DNA of 64,000 nucleotides from Asterias rubens (Eukaryota > Echinodermata > Asteroidea > Forcipulatida > Asteriidae), in assembly GCF_902459465.1 (NCBI RefSeq), contig NC_047066.1, positions 14,325,047 to 14,389,046 of the forward strand, in the 5' to 3' direction. The position numbers and the translations under genes are program-made. This document shows, piece by piece, positions 44,618-53,785 of the stretch (positions are counted from its first letter, which is position 1; each line of letters opens with the position of its first letter). The notes under the pieces were generated by a model that did no database searches, was not told the DNA's origin, and worked only from the letters and a program-made list of their open reading frames with translations.

Positions 44618-46975
44618 CTAGCGGGTGCCCCGTGAGATGAGGAGGATTCTAGTATTACAAGTGTTGTGAAAGGTAATGTGGGGTAAGGGAGGTGTTCTTA
44701 CAGGTACTACTCATTTCGTAGGATTGGATTAGAAATTGTATTTATAATCGGTATGGAAAATTGTCATTAATGTTGCATTTTGATAAATGTTGAGCATGCA
44801 CAACATAGTTGTGAAACGTCGCCTCCCCTCCTCACCTTCTCTCTTACGTTCTCCAACTAAAGGAATTGGTGTTTGTTTCTGGAATTGATCTTTAATATTG
44901 GGGAAGGGTTTACTTGGCAATGATCGTACTTGGCATGATATGTGGGGTTTTTCGTGATATTTTAATGTGATCGAGCGGGCCAACCCATTTTTCGTATAAA
45001 TGTGGATTCTTTTTCGCCTCTTTTACGCATAATTTTAATTCAGGCGACTTTTGTCATTGTATCATTTTTATTCACTGCACTGAGTGTTTTCCAGCTAAGA
45101 TGACTATAAGGGTAATAACGCGTAGTCGATTAAAAATATAGCACGTACATTGGTATATAATGACACACTTATTTTATTGTGTTGAGCACATTGGGTATAA
45201 TTCAATTACACTTGGCAACATGTACATCCCGAGTCCTGCCGAAACTGCTTTCATAGTTACGAACTGTGTGAAACATTTGCCTTGTTATTTTGAGGGTTTG
45301 TAAGTCCAGTTTGGTTAATTGGTATTTGGTTCCCTCCGCACAAATCCATAGTCACCGACAGCCACTGATTTGAGTGGTCTAGGTCTGGTGTCACCCCTCC
45401 CTAACAATAATCACCGTTGCTAATAGAAGACAAGATATCCGACTAAAAAGGCTTACATGAAAGTGGTACCCTTCTTTAAAACAAAGTCCTAATAGTTTAT
45501 CTGACTGAAAATGAAGAAGTTCTGGTAAACAGCAGATAATTTTTTTTTAAAAACGCGCCAGTTGGTATGGACGGCCCGGAACACTTTAACGACAAAGTCA
45601 ATTTCTGCAAAACTGTATTGAAAATAAATACATTTAATGATTGGTTGCTATAATAAGTTGAATGATTTTTCTTGCTTTGTTTCCAATAACGATTACAAAA
45701 TTTTAGAATGTAAGGCCCAATTCAAAGTGATTTACCGAGCGTACATCCAACCGACGCATACAAAGTTATCGGAGTACCAAATGCAGCGAGTTTTCGGAAC
45801 ATGCTGTGCAACAGATATCTAATCTACTGTTTTTACCACCGCTTTTGAGGAGTCAGAGAGTCTGCCTCATTAATTTTTAGTTTATTCTCATATCAAATAA
45901 TTCTCATGTAAACTTTCTGGTCAACATCCGCCGGGGCGCGCGCCCCGCGTGACGAAGTCCCCTGATAAAACATCCAATTTAATGTGTTATCATAATTATC
46001 TCTGGAACCTATAGAAATGGTAATTTTATTGGTCTTTAATAACTACTCCTACATCCTCTCACTTATTTCACTTTCAGAAAACATTTGCCTAGTTTTTTTC
46101 AGGGTTTGTACGTCCAATTTGGTTAATTTGGTATGGAGAAATTCGTAAAAATGTAGTACGTACCGATTCAGCCGCACATGAGGGCTCTTTCGTTAACAAA
46201 ACCCGACGGCCGATTGCTTAATACAAAACACGCATTTGGCAGAATGTACATCCTGAGTCCTGACCAAACTACGTTCTAACAATTTTGTTGCTTCAGAACT
46301 TTGATCAATGGAGTGTTCGTTTACAGCTTAAAAACAGCCGTTGATGTTTCACAAAGTTCGTAACTATGAAAGCATACTATTCTTAAATGGTAATTTCATT
46401 TACTCTTTTGAAGGTTTATCTGGTAAAATCTAATGAAAAGAATCAGTAATGTATTCACTTCTTCTTGAAAATGTTGCAATGCTACTTTTGCGTGTATACG
46501 TTCTGTGTGTGGGGGGGATGAAATATGCACTGTACCACCATTGGTACAGGGTTACCCCTCTGCGAAACATCAATGAGTCACTCTGGAATGTTATCGGGAG
46601 TCCGAGGTTGCCACCCATTGCAAACCTAACAGAGGTGGCTCTGTGTGCAGCCTAGGCTTCCCCCCTTAGACCAACAGGTGGCCCATATCAAAACCAGACA
46701 ACCACAGAGGTGGCTCTGTGTGCAGCCTACAGCTTCCCCCTTGGACCAACAGGTGGTCCATATCAAAACCAGACAACCACACATTGTAAGGAGATATCGC
46801 TCGTGACTCCAGCCAATCAGACAACTCGTAAGAGGGAGTTCGGGTCAGGGTTTTGTAGACTTGCAACCCGACGTCTGAAACGACACAACCGTGTTGAATT
46901 CCACAAGGATGCCATGCCACTGGACCTTCTAATTTCAATCCAAGATGGCGCGGGTAACGGCTTTAATAGTATAGA
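44618..46975 (-). mobile_element. Non-autonomous Helitron, 2358 bp
   Basis: On the minus strand it begins TCTATACTATTAAAGCCG, the classic Helitron 5' end, directly after an A. It ends in CTAG directly before a T. The 3' hairpin CGGGGCACCCG sits 2 bp before CTAG. There is no terminal inverted repeat and no target duplication. TRIM copy 2 has the empty site (ACAATTATTTATACTGAGG near 58945) where the flanks of this element join exactly, as Helitron A|T insertion predicts. No Rep/helicase coding is present. Internally it has a GC-rich palindrome (GGGGCGCGCGCCCC near 45933), repeated blocks (TACATCC.GAGTCCTG at about 45224 and 46247; TTTGGTTAATT at about 45310 and 46121) and a 75-bp tandem duplication. 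Confidence 0.9.
46631..46782. repeat. 75-bp tandem duplication inside the Helitron
   Basis: Units start AGAGGTGGCTCTGTGTGCAG at 46631 and 46706, and both end CATATCAAAACCAGACAACC. They differ at only a few positions, so the duplication is recent compared with other repeats here. Confidence 0.85.
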
Positions 46976-47967
46976 TTTAGACTGAGGTCAAAATGGTTTG
47001 CATGTGATCTTTGGCGAAGGTACAGTATACAATATGTCACTGACTGTATGCATAAAAAGGAATGTAATTATGGATTTTCTGCTCAACTCTAGTGAGAACA
47101 AACCACTTATACACCTAATTCATTCTAATGTGAATATCCCAGAAAATTGATTTGGCCTTTTCATACTTGAGTTTCTCACCCTTGCAAACTCCCAGGAAGT
47201 AAGGTCATCAGGGGAAATACATGTACAACAAGACCCTACTTCTACAAACTGCAGTATACCCCCACCCCACAGTAGTGTGGGTGGGTCTACGAGCGAATAC
47301 TTACCTGTAGAGCGAATACTACAATTGCATTGTTCCCTATGCCGGCAGGCAAATAGCTAAGAGTTTTACACACAATAGCGCCCTCAAGAGTCCCATCCCC
47401 AACGCCCTGTGACATGCGCAACACGTCGGCGTCCTCTTTTTCGTCAAGCGATACGCGCCTAAGTACTCAAGAACCACTCGTATAGTGGGGTAGGAGGGAG
47501 GGTGCTCTACAGGTAAGTATTCGCTCGTAGACCCACCCACACTACTGTGGGGTAGGGGTCTACTTCACTCTACTTACCTGTAGAGCGAATACTACAATTG
47601 CATAGACTCGCACCGAGTAGGCGGTGGGTATACGCAGGCTATCGTATGTCTACAGGGGCGTAGGACACGGGGCGTGCCTAAGAACCCCAAGGAGGGCCCT
47701 AGACTGCCCGCCGGTAAGCGGGCGCCAAGGGGCCAGAGACGGGCTACGCAACAGAGGGCCGGACCAGGGTTAACAGGTCGGTCCAAGCGCGTGGAACCGC
47801 GAGAACGACGCGCGCGGCCCTGGGGGCCCGCGAATCGTGCGCAAGACCTTAGGGGGGTATCGCCATTATGGGGTAAAAACATAATAGGTACACCTCGTTA
47901 AATGTCCAATGCACATAGGTAATATATAAATTATTACATGTATAAGAGAGGAAAGTGGACTCACCAG

Positions 47968-50826
47968 TTAGTGTTTCTGGGAAGCTTGACTGGCCGTCTT
48001 CAGCACTTCTCTCCCGGCTCTGCCGTCTGTCTGGAGGACATCCTTCAGGTAGAGGTCGCTGAAGGTGTTAGGACACTTCCAGCAGGCCGCCTTGGTGATA
48101 TCTGCTAAGGGAACCCCTTTAAAGAAGGCCCAAGAGGCGGATACCCCCCTAACATCATGCGCCCGAACCGTATTCTCGGTCGCCGGCCAGCCGCCCGGCA
48201 CGGAGCGGATGGCAGTCACGATCCATCGTGAGATGGTGCACTGTGACGCCGGCCGAAAGGGCGGTGTTGTCGTCACAAACAGCTTTTTATGGTCCGTACG
48301 AAGTGACTTCGTACGATTCAAGTACCACTTAAGTGCCCGGACGGGGCACCACAGTTTGTCCTTCGCCTCTGATGAAAAGGACTTGATGTCCGGGACAAAA
48401 ATGTCCGGGGGCGTGAAGGAACTTGACTGGTTCTTTGTTAAAAAGCCGGTCGTGGGGACCAGGCGGACTCCGCCTGGTTCCCATCGGATATGTCCGGTCT
48501 CTACCGACAGGGCGTGCAGCTCACTGCGCCGTCGCGAAGTAGCGACGGCCAGGAGAAACGCCAACTTGACTGAGAGCTGTAGGAGTGTGGAGCAATCCAT
48601 AGGCTCGTAAGGAGGCCCTGCCAAGGTTGACAGAACGTCAAACAGATCCCAAGACGGGACGAGTTTGCGTTCTGGGGGACGGGTGACAAACATCCCCTTG
48701 ATCAACTGGCTAAGGGCCCCGTTGTCTGAGACGGTGGAACCGTCTGGGAATCCGGGGTGGATCGCGGCGACGGCTGATCTGTAATTTTTGACCGTACCAG
48801 TCGTCAGGCCGCTATCTAGGAGATACACCAGGAAGTCCCCCACCTCCCCTACAGAAGTATTGGTAGGATGGAGGGATTCCCGGCCACACCATTTAAAGAA
48901 ATGGCGTAGTCGGCTGTTGTATACCTTCCTGGTGGAGGCCCGTCGTGACTGGGCTGCGATTGTTGCAGCCCGTTGCGAAAGGCCTGCTGAGCGGAGGGAT
49001 CGCGTGACAGCACCCAGCACGTCAGGTGAAGATCCCCCGGAGCCGAATGGGCCATCCCCGAACTGGGCTGGTACAGGAGATCCGCTCGCCCTGGTAGGAT
49101 CACCGGACGGTGGACCAGTAACCTGATGAGTCGTGGGAACCACGGTTGCCGGGGCCAGAACGGGGCTATGAGAAGGACCCGGCAATCCTCTTGCTCGATC
49201 TTGGTCAGAACCCGAGAGACGAGCGAGATGGGTGGGAATGCATAAGCCAGTAGGCCGTCCCACTCTACTGATAGAGCGTCGATCTTCCATGCGTTGGGGT
49301 CTGGGCCCCTTGCGCAGTAGATCGGCAACTGGTGGTTCGCATGGGAGGCGAACAGGTCCACGTGTGGTCGGTCGATCAAGTGGAAGAGCGACCGAGCCAC
49401 CTGTGGGAGAAGGGACCACTCCGTGGGGGCAATCCAGCCCCTTGAGAGAGCGTCGGCTGTGACGTTCTCTACGCCCGGAATGTACACTGCTGATAGTGCT
49501 GTTCCCCGCTGTGTGCACCAGTGGATGAGGTCCCAGGCCAGTGCACACAGGCGACCCGACCGGGTGCCCCCCTGGTGATTGATGTAGGCCACGACTGTGG
49601 CGTTGTCGCATCTCACCAGAACCGCACGGTCCCTGACGTCCGACTGGAAATGCCGTAGTGCGTTGGAGACTGCCAACATTTCCAGGACATTGATGTGGGC
49701 CGATTGGTGTTCGGAACCCCACACGCCTGCGATTTGACGCGGGTGGAGGGTTGCCCCCCAGCCGAGGAGTGACGCGTCGGTCGTGACGGTCACCGACGGC
49801 GGGGGCGGACGAAAGGCCCGGCCCTGCGAGATGTTCGCATCGGCTAGCCACCAGCGAAGGTGGGGGACTAGCCAGGGCGTTGTCGGCACCAGGTGGTGGA
49901 TTTGGTGACGGATGGGCCTGTAAAAGGAGAGCAGGTGAAGTTGGATGGGCCTCATCCTCAACCTGCAGAAGTCCACCAAATCCACCATGCTGGCCATAAG
50001 GCCCAACAGTCTGAGCCAGGCCAGCGCTGGGGCCACCACTGCTGGGAGGAAGAGAGAAACGCACTGCCGAAGGTTCAGTAGGCGTTCCTCCGAAGGGCGG
50101 GCCAATCCCCTGCGCAGGTCGAGAGACGCACCCAGAAAGGTGGGAACCTGCGAGGGGATAAGGTGGGATTTCTCGGTATTGATTATAAATCCGAGGTCGG
50201 AGGTCAGGCGCCAGGTATATTGGAGCGCTGCCTCCGTCTCCTCCCGAGAAGGGCCCACGACCAGCCAGTCGTCCAGATATATAAATATCATGATGCCCCG
50301 CCTCCGCAGTGCCGCCCCGATAGTCTTTGCAATGCGGGTGAACACCCGCGGTGCGGTGGAGAGTCCGAATGGGAGCACCACAAATTCGTACAGGGTATCG
50401 TTGTATAGGAAACGTAGGAATTTGTGGTGCTCCGGCCTGACTGGGACGTGTAGGTATGCGTCCTTCAGGTCGATACTCGCCGCCCATGCGGGTGGCACTA
50501 TGGAACTCAGTATAGTCCTGAGCGTCTCCATACGGAAACGCTTCGGACGGATGAACTTGTTGAGGGGTTTTAAGTTCAAAATCGGGCGCCACACGCCAGC
50601 CTCCTTCTTGGGAGTCAAGAAGAAGGTTGACATGAAGCCCGTCTGAGTCCCAGAACGGGGGACGATACGCACCGCCCCCTTGAGGAGGAGGGCGTTTATT
50701 TCCCCCTCGAGGGAGCGGCGCTTTGCTAAGTCGGACGGCACGGGTGTCGGCCGGCTGAGCATGTCCGACGGGGGGGTCCTCGTAAACTCGAGCGCGTAAC
50801 CGCGGCCGATTGTTTCGAGGACCCAC
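47968..50826 (-). CDS. DIRS tyrosine recombinase (integrase)
   Basis: The frame is open for 952 codons, but only its last part (about 49150 down to 47968) looks like protein-coding recombinase. The rest overlaps the RT/RNase H frame and is probably a shadow. The N-terminal SAM-like domain has STRKVYNSRLRHFFKWC and GLTTGTVKNYRSAVAAIH. The catalytic domain has the first Arg in ATSRRRSELHAL, the HxxR box as RAHDVRGVSASWAF, and the nucleophile Tyr in CPNTFSDLYLKDV, so R, H, R and Y are all present. It would integrate the circular cDNA without target duplication. The true start codon is not determined; it overlaps the upstream polyprotein end at 48849. Confidence 0.85.
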   Translation of the reverse strand: MGPRNNRPRLRARVYEDPPVGHAQPADTRAVRLSKAPLPRGGNKRPPPQGGGAYRPPFWDSDGLHVNLLLDSQEGGWRVAPDFELKTPQQVHPSEAFPYGDAQDYTEFHSATRMGGEYRPEGRIPTRPSQAGAPQIPTFPIQRYPVRICGAPIRTLHRTAGVHPHCKDYRGGTAEAGHHDIYISGRLAGRGPFSGGDGGSAPIYLAPDLRPRIYNQYREIPPYPLAGSHLSGCVSRPAQGIGPPFGGTPTEPSAVRFSLPPSSGGPSAGLAQTVGPYGQHGGFGGLLQVEDEAHPTSPALLLQAHPSPNPPPGADNALASPPPSLVASRCEHLAGPGLSSAPAVGDRHDRRVTPRLGGNPPPASNRRRVGFRTPIGPHQCPGNVGSLQRTTAFPVGRQGPCGSGEMRQRHSRGLHQSPGGHPVGSPVCTGLGPHPLVHTAGNSTISSVHSGRRERHSRRSLKGLDCPHGVVPSPTGGSVALPLDRPTTRGPVRLPCEPPVADLLRKGPRPQRMEDRRSISRVGRPTGLCIPTHLARLSGSDQDRARGLPGPSHSPVLAPATVVPTTHQVTGPPSGDPTRASGSPVPAQFGDGPFGSGGSSPDVLGAVTRSLRSAGLSQRAATIAAQSRRASTRKVYNSRLRHFFKWCGRESLHPTNTSVGEVGDFLVYLLDSGLTTGTVKNYRSAVAAIHPGFPDGSTVSDNGALSQLIKGMFVTRPPERKLVPSWDLFDVLSTLAGPPYEPMDCSTLLQLSVKLAFLLAVATSRRRSELHALSVETGHIRWEPGGVRLVPTTGFLTKNQSSSFTPPDIFVPDIKSFSSEAKDKLWCPVRALKWYLNRTKSLRTDHKKLFVTTTPPFRPASQCTISRWIVTAIRSVPGGWPATENTVRAHDVRGVSASWAFFKGVPLADITKAACWKCPNTFSDLYLKDVLQTDGRAGREVLKTASQASQKH

Positions 50827-53162
50827 CGGTCGGAGGTCACTTGCCCCCAGGACCCCAGAAAGTTCCGGAGGCGGCCCCCCACGGGTCCGTCGGTGGGAGG
50901 CCGCTCGGAGTTTGTCAAGTCACTTGCGCCACGCCCCGGTATAACGGGGGGCGGGCGCTCGGAAACCACGACCCGACTGGGTGCGTGGTTGGCCAGGTTG
51001 AGTCTGTGGGTAACGTGCGCCCGCCGTGTTATCGGCGCGGCCACGAAAACTGCCACGGGTCGCCTTTTGTTGGCGGCGGCGGGGGATGACGAATGAAGGT
51101 TGTTTCTTCGCCTTGTTACCCACGGCCTTAGGCGGGCGTTGGGCTTTTTCAGATTGATTTTGTCCGTGGCTTTGAGGCGCTTCGCTTCAGCCTCCATGGA
51201 CGTCTGAAACTGCCCAGAAAATAAGTCGACGCCGGTGAGTGGTAGATCGTCGAGGCGTTTACGCGCCCCGGCTGATGGTAGGAAAAGTTCATCTAGCACA
51301 TTGGCGCGGCGTGACGTCGTCGCCAGGGTCGTGATCTTAGTGAACTGGTCGAGGATGGAACAAAGACCGTTGTCCAAACAATGAAGGGCCGCAATCATCA
51401 TGTCCGCCGGCACCATGTTTTCCTCGTCGCACCCCTGCTCCAGATATTCTGATAGGAGCAGGAGAAAGGATGTTGTGCGCATACCCATGCGTGCCGAAGA
51501 ATCCATTTTCCGGGCGACGTCCTCCAATTTGCCGCGGATCTTGTCCGCAAACGGAAGCTTGGAAGATGATGATCCCCTGTCCGCGATCAGCTTGTCGGAG
51601 GCTGAGTCTGGCAGAACGGGAGTGGCGAAATATTTCTGAAAATCCGCTGGAGGGAAACGGTAATACGGCTCCGTACGTTTGGAGTACGGGGTCCATTTTT
51701 TTGTTCCCATTACCCCATCCATCCTGTCGCTGCACACCCGATCCAAGGGCATCACCGGGAAGGGTTTAGCTGCGCCCGTTGCGGGGCCCGCCCTCTTTTT
51801 GAAAGATTGGCGTTCGTCGGAGGGGGGTTCCGGCTCACAGGGGAGATTCATAACTCTTATCATATCTCTCTGAACCAAGCGTAGCTCGGTCTCGGAGACT
51901 GACAATCGTTGAATGGAGGTGACCAACTCGTCCTCCTCATTGGCCGAGTCGGCCGAGTCGGAGGGACGAGATGTCATCGAAGAACGGGATTCCGAACCGG
52001 CATCATCACGGCGCCCATGGTCGGATTCAAAGGCCGCCGACGGGTGCAGGCTGATGCATGGCGGGCCTCCCTGAGGGGGTCCCCATTGGGTGGTAGCCAG
52101 CCGCCCCTGAACGTATGGGTTAGCGGGCGGTTGTGGCAAACCCGGGGGGGAATCCGGCGCACGGCTAGCCGTGTGGGGGAGTCCCCGTTGGCCCGGCGCA
52201 AGCCACCCATGGCCGTGCTGACTGTGGGGCACCGGTTCGGTGGCCAAGTCAGACGGGCCTTGTCCACCACCCTCGCGACGACCCGTAATTGAGGCCGCGA
52301 GGGTGTGAAAAGCTTCCAAAAATTCCTCCCTCGAGATCGGGTCCCCGCCCTTGTGACGTTTGTCACGGTGGGGGCGACCAGAGGTGGAGCCGCTCGAGCT
52401 GGGGCTACGAGGGCGGGCTTTCTTGCCCTTTTTGGAGGGGCGTCCCCGAGCAGACTCCGTTGTAGTGTCGGAGGTCGGCTGCGGGGCGGGAATACCCGAG
52501 CAGCGGGTAAACCCTGAAGTAGAGGGCGACCCTTCGGAACGTAGCGTTCCGACGGGGCCCCAAGGGGTCTGTACCCCGTTGCCAATCTCTTTGGCGACCG
52601 CCATTGCCCCAAGCCCGATAGCGCAGGCTGCCTGGTCAGGGCGGCGGTATAAAAGGCCATCCCTGGGCACCGCGGTACTTGCGTGTGCACTGTGGGGGGC
52701 CGGGTGCACTGAGCCGTGGAGAGGTAATTTCTCCGGCTGTGCATGCCCTGTACCCAGCCCTGGGTGCACCGAGCCGTGGAGGGGTACCCCCTCCGGCTGT
52801 GCGTGCCCCGCTGGCTGGCCTGGGATCGATGGGGCGGGCCCCGTAGTGGAGTCCCGCTTACCAACTCGTCCCTTTTTGGGTGTCGCCCCGGTACTGAGCG
52901 ATTTTTTGGCCTTACTGGGGCGTTTCCCCTTCTGTCGGGCGGATCCCGGCGGAGACGGCGAGACCGTAAGGTCCCCCGCTCGGCCGGTTACAGATCCGTC
53001 AGCCCCGGCAGCCGGCTGTGGCTGAGGGGGCTGACTGGGAGATTGCTTTGGCGGCGACGTAATGTCACCGCCGCAATCCCCCGAGGACTCGGGCTGTCTC
53101 GGAGGGATGTAGGTCCCACCTTCAACGACAAACCCTGTCCTCCCCGATTTCTTATAACTCAT
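48849..53162 (-). CDS. DIRS Gag - reverse transcriptase - RNase H - methyltransferase-like polyprotein
   Basis: A single 1437-codon frame. The N-terminal half (about 1-690) is Gag-like: Pro/Gly/Ser-rich, with a repeated GHAQPE..PLHGSVHP motif and then a folded region (KWTPYSKRTEPYYRFPPADF onward). Reverse transcriptase follows, with TPKKEAGVWRPILNLKPLNK, SIDLKDAYLHVPV, LPFGLSTAPRVFT and the catalytic box FIYLDDWLV. RNase H comes next (VTTDASLLGWGA, INVLEMLAVSNAL, RCDNATVVAYINHQGG, VTADALSRG). After that is a DAM methyltransferase-like segment (HVDLFASHANHQLPIY, YAFPPISLV). There are no internal stops. In many DIRS elements Gag and Pol are separate overlapping frames; here they are continuous, see the findings. 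The ATG at 53162 lies 176 bp inside the 5' ITR. Confidence 0.9.
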   Translation of the reverse strand: MSYKKSGRTGFVVEGGTYIPPRQPESSGDCGGDITSPPKQSPSQPPQPQPAAGADGSVTGRAGDLTVSPSPPGSARQKGKRPSKAKKSLSTGATPKKGRVGKRDSTTGPAPSIPGQPAGHAQPEGVPLHGSVHPGLGTGHAQPEKLPLHGSVHPAPHSAHASTAVPRDGLLYRRPDQAACAIGLGAMAVAKEIGNGVQTPWGPVGTLRSEGSPSTSGFTRCSGIPAPQPTSDTTTESARGRPSKKGKKARPRSPSSSGSTSGRPHRDKRHKGGDPISREEFLEAFHTLAASITGRREGGGQGPSDLATEPVPHSQHGHGWLAPGQRGLPHTASRAPDSPPGLPQPPANPYVQGRLATTQWGPPQGGPPCISLHPSAAFESDHGRRDDAGSESRSSMTSRPSDSADSANEEDELVTSIQRLSVSETELRLVQRDMIRVMNLPCEPEPPSDERQSFKKRAGPATGAAKPFPVMPLDRVCSDRMDGVMGTKKWTPYSKRTEPYYRFPPADFQKYFATPVLPDSASDKLIADRGSSSSKLPFADKIRGKLEDVARKMDSSARMGMRTTSFLLLLSEYLEQGCDEENMVPADMMIAALHCLDNGLCSILDQFTKITTLATTSRRANVLDELFLPSAGARKRLDDLPLTGVDLFSGQFQTSMEAEAKRLKATDKINLKKPNARLRPWVTRRRNNLHSSSPAAANKRRPVAVFVAAPITRRAHVTHRLNLANHAPSRVVVSERPPPVIPGRGASDLTNSERPPTDGPVGGRLRNFLGSWGQVTSDRWVLETIGRGYALEFTRTPPSDMLSRPTPVPSDLAKRRSLEGEINALLLKGAVRIVPRSGTQTGFMSTFFLTPKKEAGVWRPILNLKPLNKFIRPKRFRMETLRTILSSIVPPAWAASIDLKDAYLHVPVRPEHHKFLRFLYNDTLYEFVVLPFGLSTAPRVFTRIAKTIGAALRRRGIMIFIYLDDWLVVGPSREETEAALQYTWRLTSDLGFIINTEKSHLIPSQVPTFLGASLDLRRGLARPSEERLLNLRQCVSLFLPAVVAPALAWLRLLGLMASMVDLVDFCRLRMRPIQLHLLSFYRPIRHQIHHLVPTTPWLVPHLRWWLADANISQGRAFRPPPPSVTVTTDASLLGWGATLHPRQIAGVWGSEHQSAHINVLEMLAVSNALRHFQSDVRDRAVLVRCDNATVVAYINHQGGTRSGRLCALAWDLIHWCTQRGTALSAVYIPGVENVTADALSRGWIAPTEWSLLPQVARSLFHLIDRPHVDLFASHANHQLPIYCARGPDPNAWKIDALSVEWDGLLAYAFPPISLVSRVLTKIEQEDCRVLLIAPFWPRQPWFPRLIRLLVHRPVILPGRADLLYQPSSGMAHSAPGDLHLTCWVLSRDPSAQQAFRNGLQQSQPSHDGPPPGRYTTADYAISLNGVAGNPSILPILL

Positions 53163-53785
53163 AATTAACTCACTTCAAGAAATTCACACAACTCTACAAG
53201 AAATTCTCTTACAGACTATCCTTTATTTTCTATCGGATATCTGTCTAAATTACACTCTTATTAGCTAAAAGGGGCAAAGAATCTACCTCAATACGGACAA
53301 TCACGTACTCACGTCCGCTGTCTTTGCCGGCTAAGAGAAAAAGAGGACGCCGACGTGTTGCGCATGTCACAGGGCGTTGGGGATGGGACTCTTGAGGGCG
53401 CTATTGTGTGTAAAACTCTTAGCTATTTGCCTGCCGGCATAGGGAACAATGCAATTGTAGTATTCGCTCTACAGGTAAGTAGAGTGAAGTAGACACATGG
53501 TTTTAAGGCTGTAACTTTGACATGATGTGGTAGTTGTAGTAGTAGCCTAATTGTAACACCCCATTAACAGAATGGTCAGTCTGATCCACACCCCCCCCCC
53601 ACAATGAATTAATGTGTAACTATTGTTGATTGTAGGTGATAATACTTTTATAAACAATGCATAAGTTATATCTTATAAATGTGTAAGATGGTTCCAGCAC
53701 ATTGTTTTTTGGGCAAGTAAGCACCTAACAATGAATTAACCTTTTTGTGCCAACAGGGAAAGGTCGTAACAAGCTAAAGTCAAAG

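Larger units (their letters stand above)
47257..53494 (-). mobile_element. DIRS-type tyrosine-recombinase retrotransposon
   Basis: A complete DIRS element on the minus strand. Perfect 144-bp inverted terminal repeats lie at 47298-47441 and 53338-53481. The outermost bases differ between the two ends. An internal complementary region at 47505-47603 joins copies of both ends in inverse orientation: TCTACAGGTAAGTATTCGCT matches the complement of the left end, and TCTACTTCACTCTACTTACC matches that of the right end. This is the circularisation template expected for DIRS. It codes for Gag, reverse transcriptase, RNase H, a methyltransferase-like domain and a tyrosine recombinase. GC content is far above its surroundings. 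It interrupts the 5' UTR intron of TRIM copy 1; copy 2 lacks it. Exact outer borders are uncertain by a few bases. Confidence 0.93.

Noticed and set aside
44394..44621. 75-codon frame starting ATGATGAGC-like near the TRIM copy 1 leader exon as a protein
   Set aside because: The homologous block at 58700 has indels that break the frame, so a spliced 5' UTR exon is the better reading.
46430..46985. Overlapping 60-90-codon frames within the Helitron (46449-46985)
   Set aside because: They span the 75-bp tandem duplication, have no homology I recognise, and lie in a non-autonomous element.
47968..53168. Many GC-rich frames on both strands inside the DIRS element (for example 50066-50646 +, 51974-52864 -)
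   Set aside because: They overlap the well-supported RT/RNase H and Gag frames in other phases and have no motifs.
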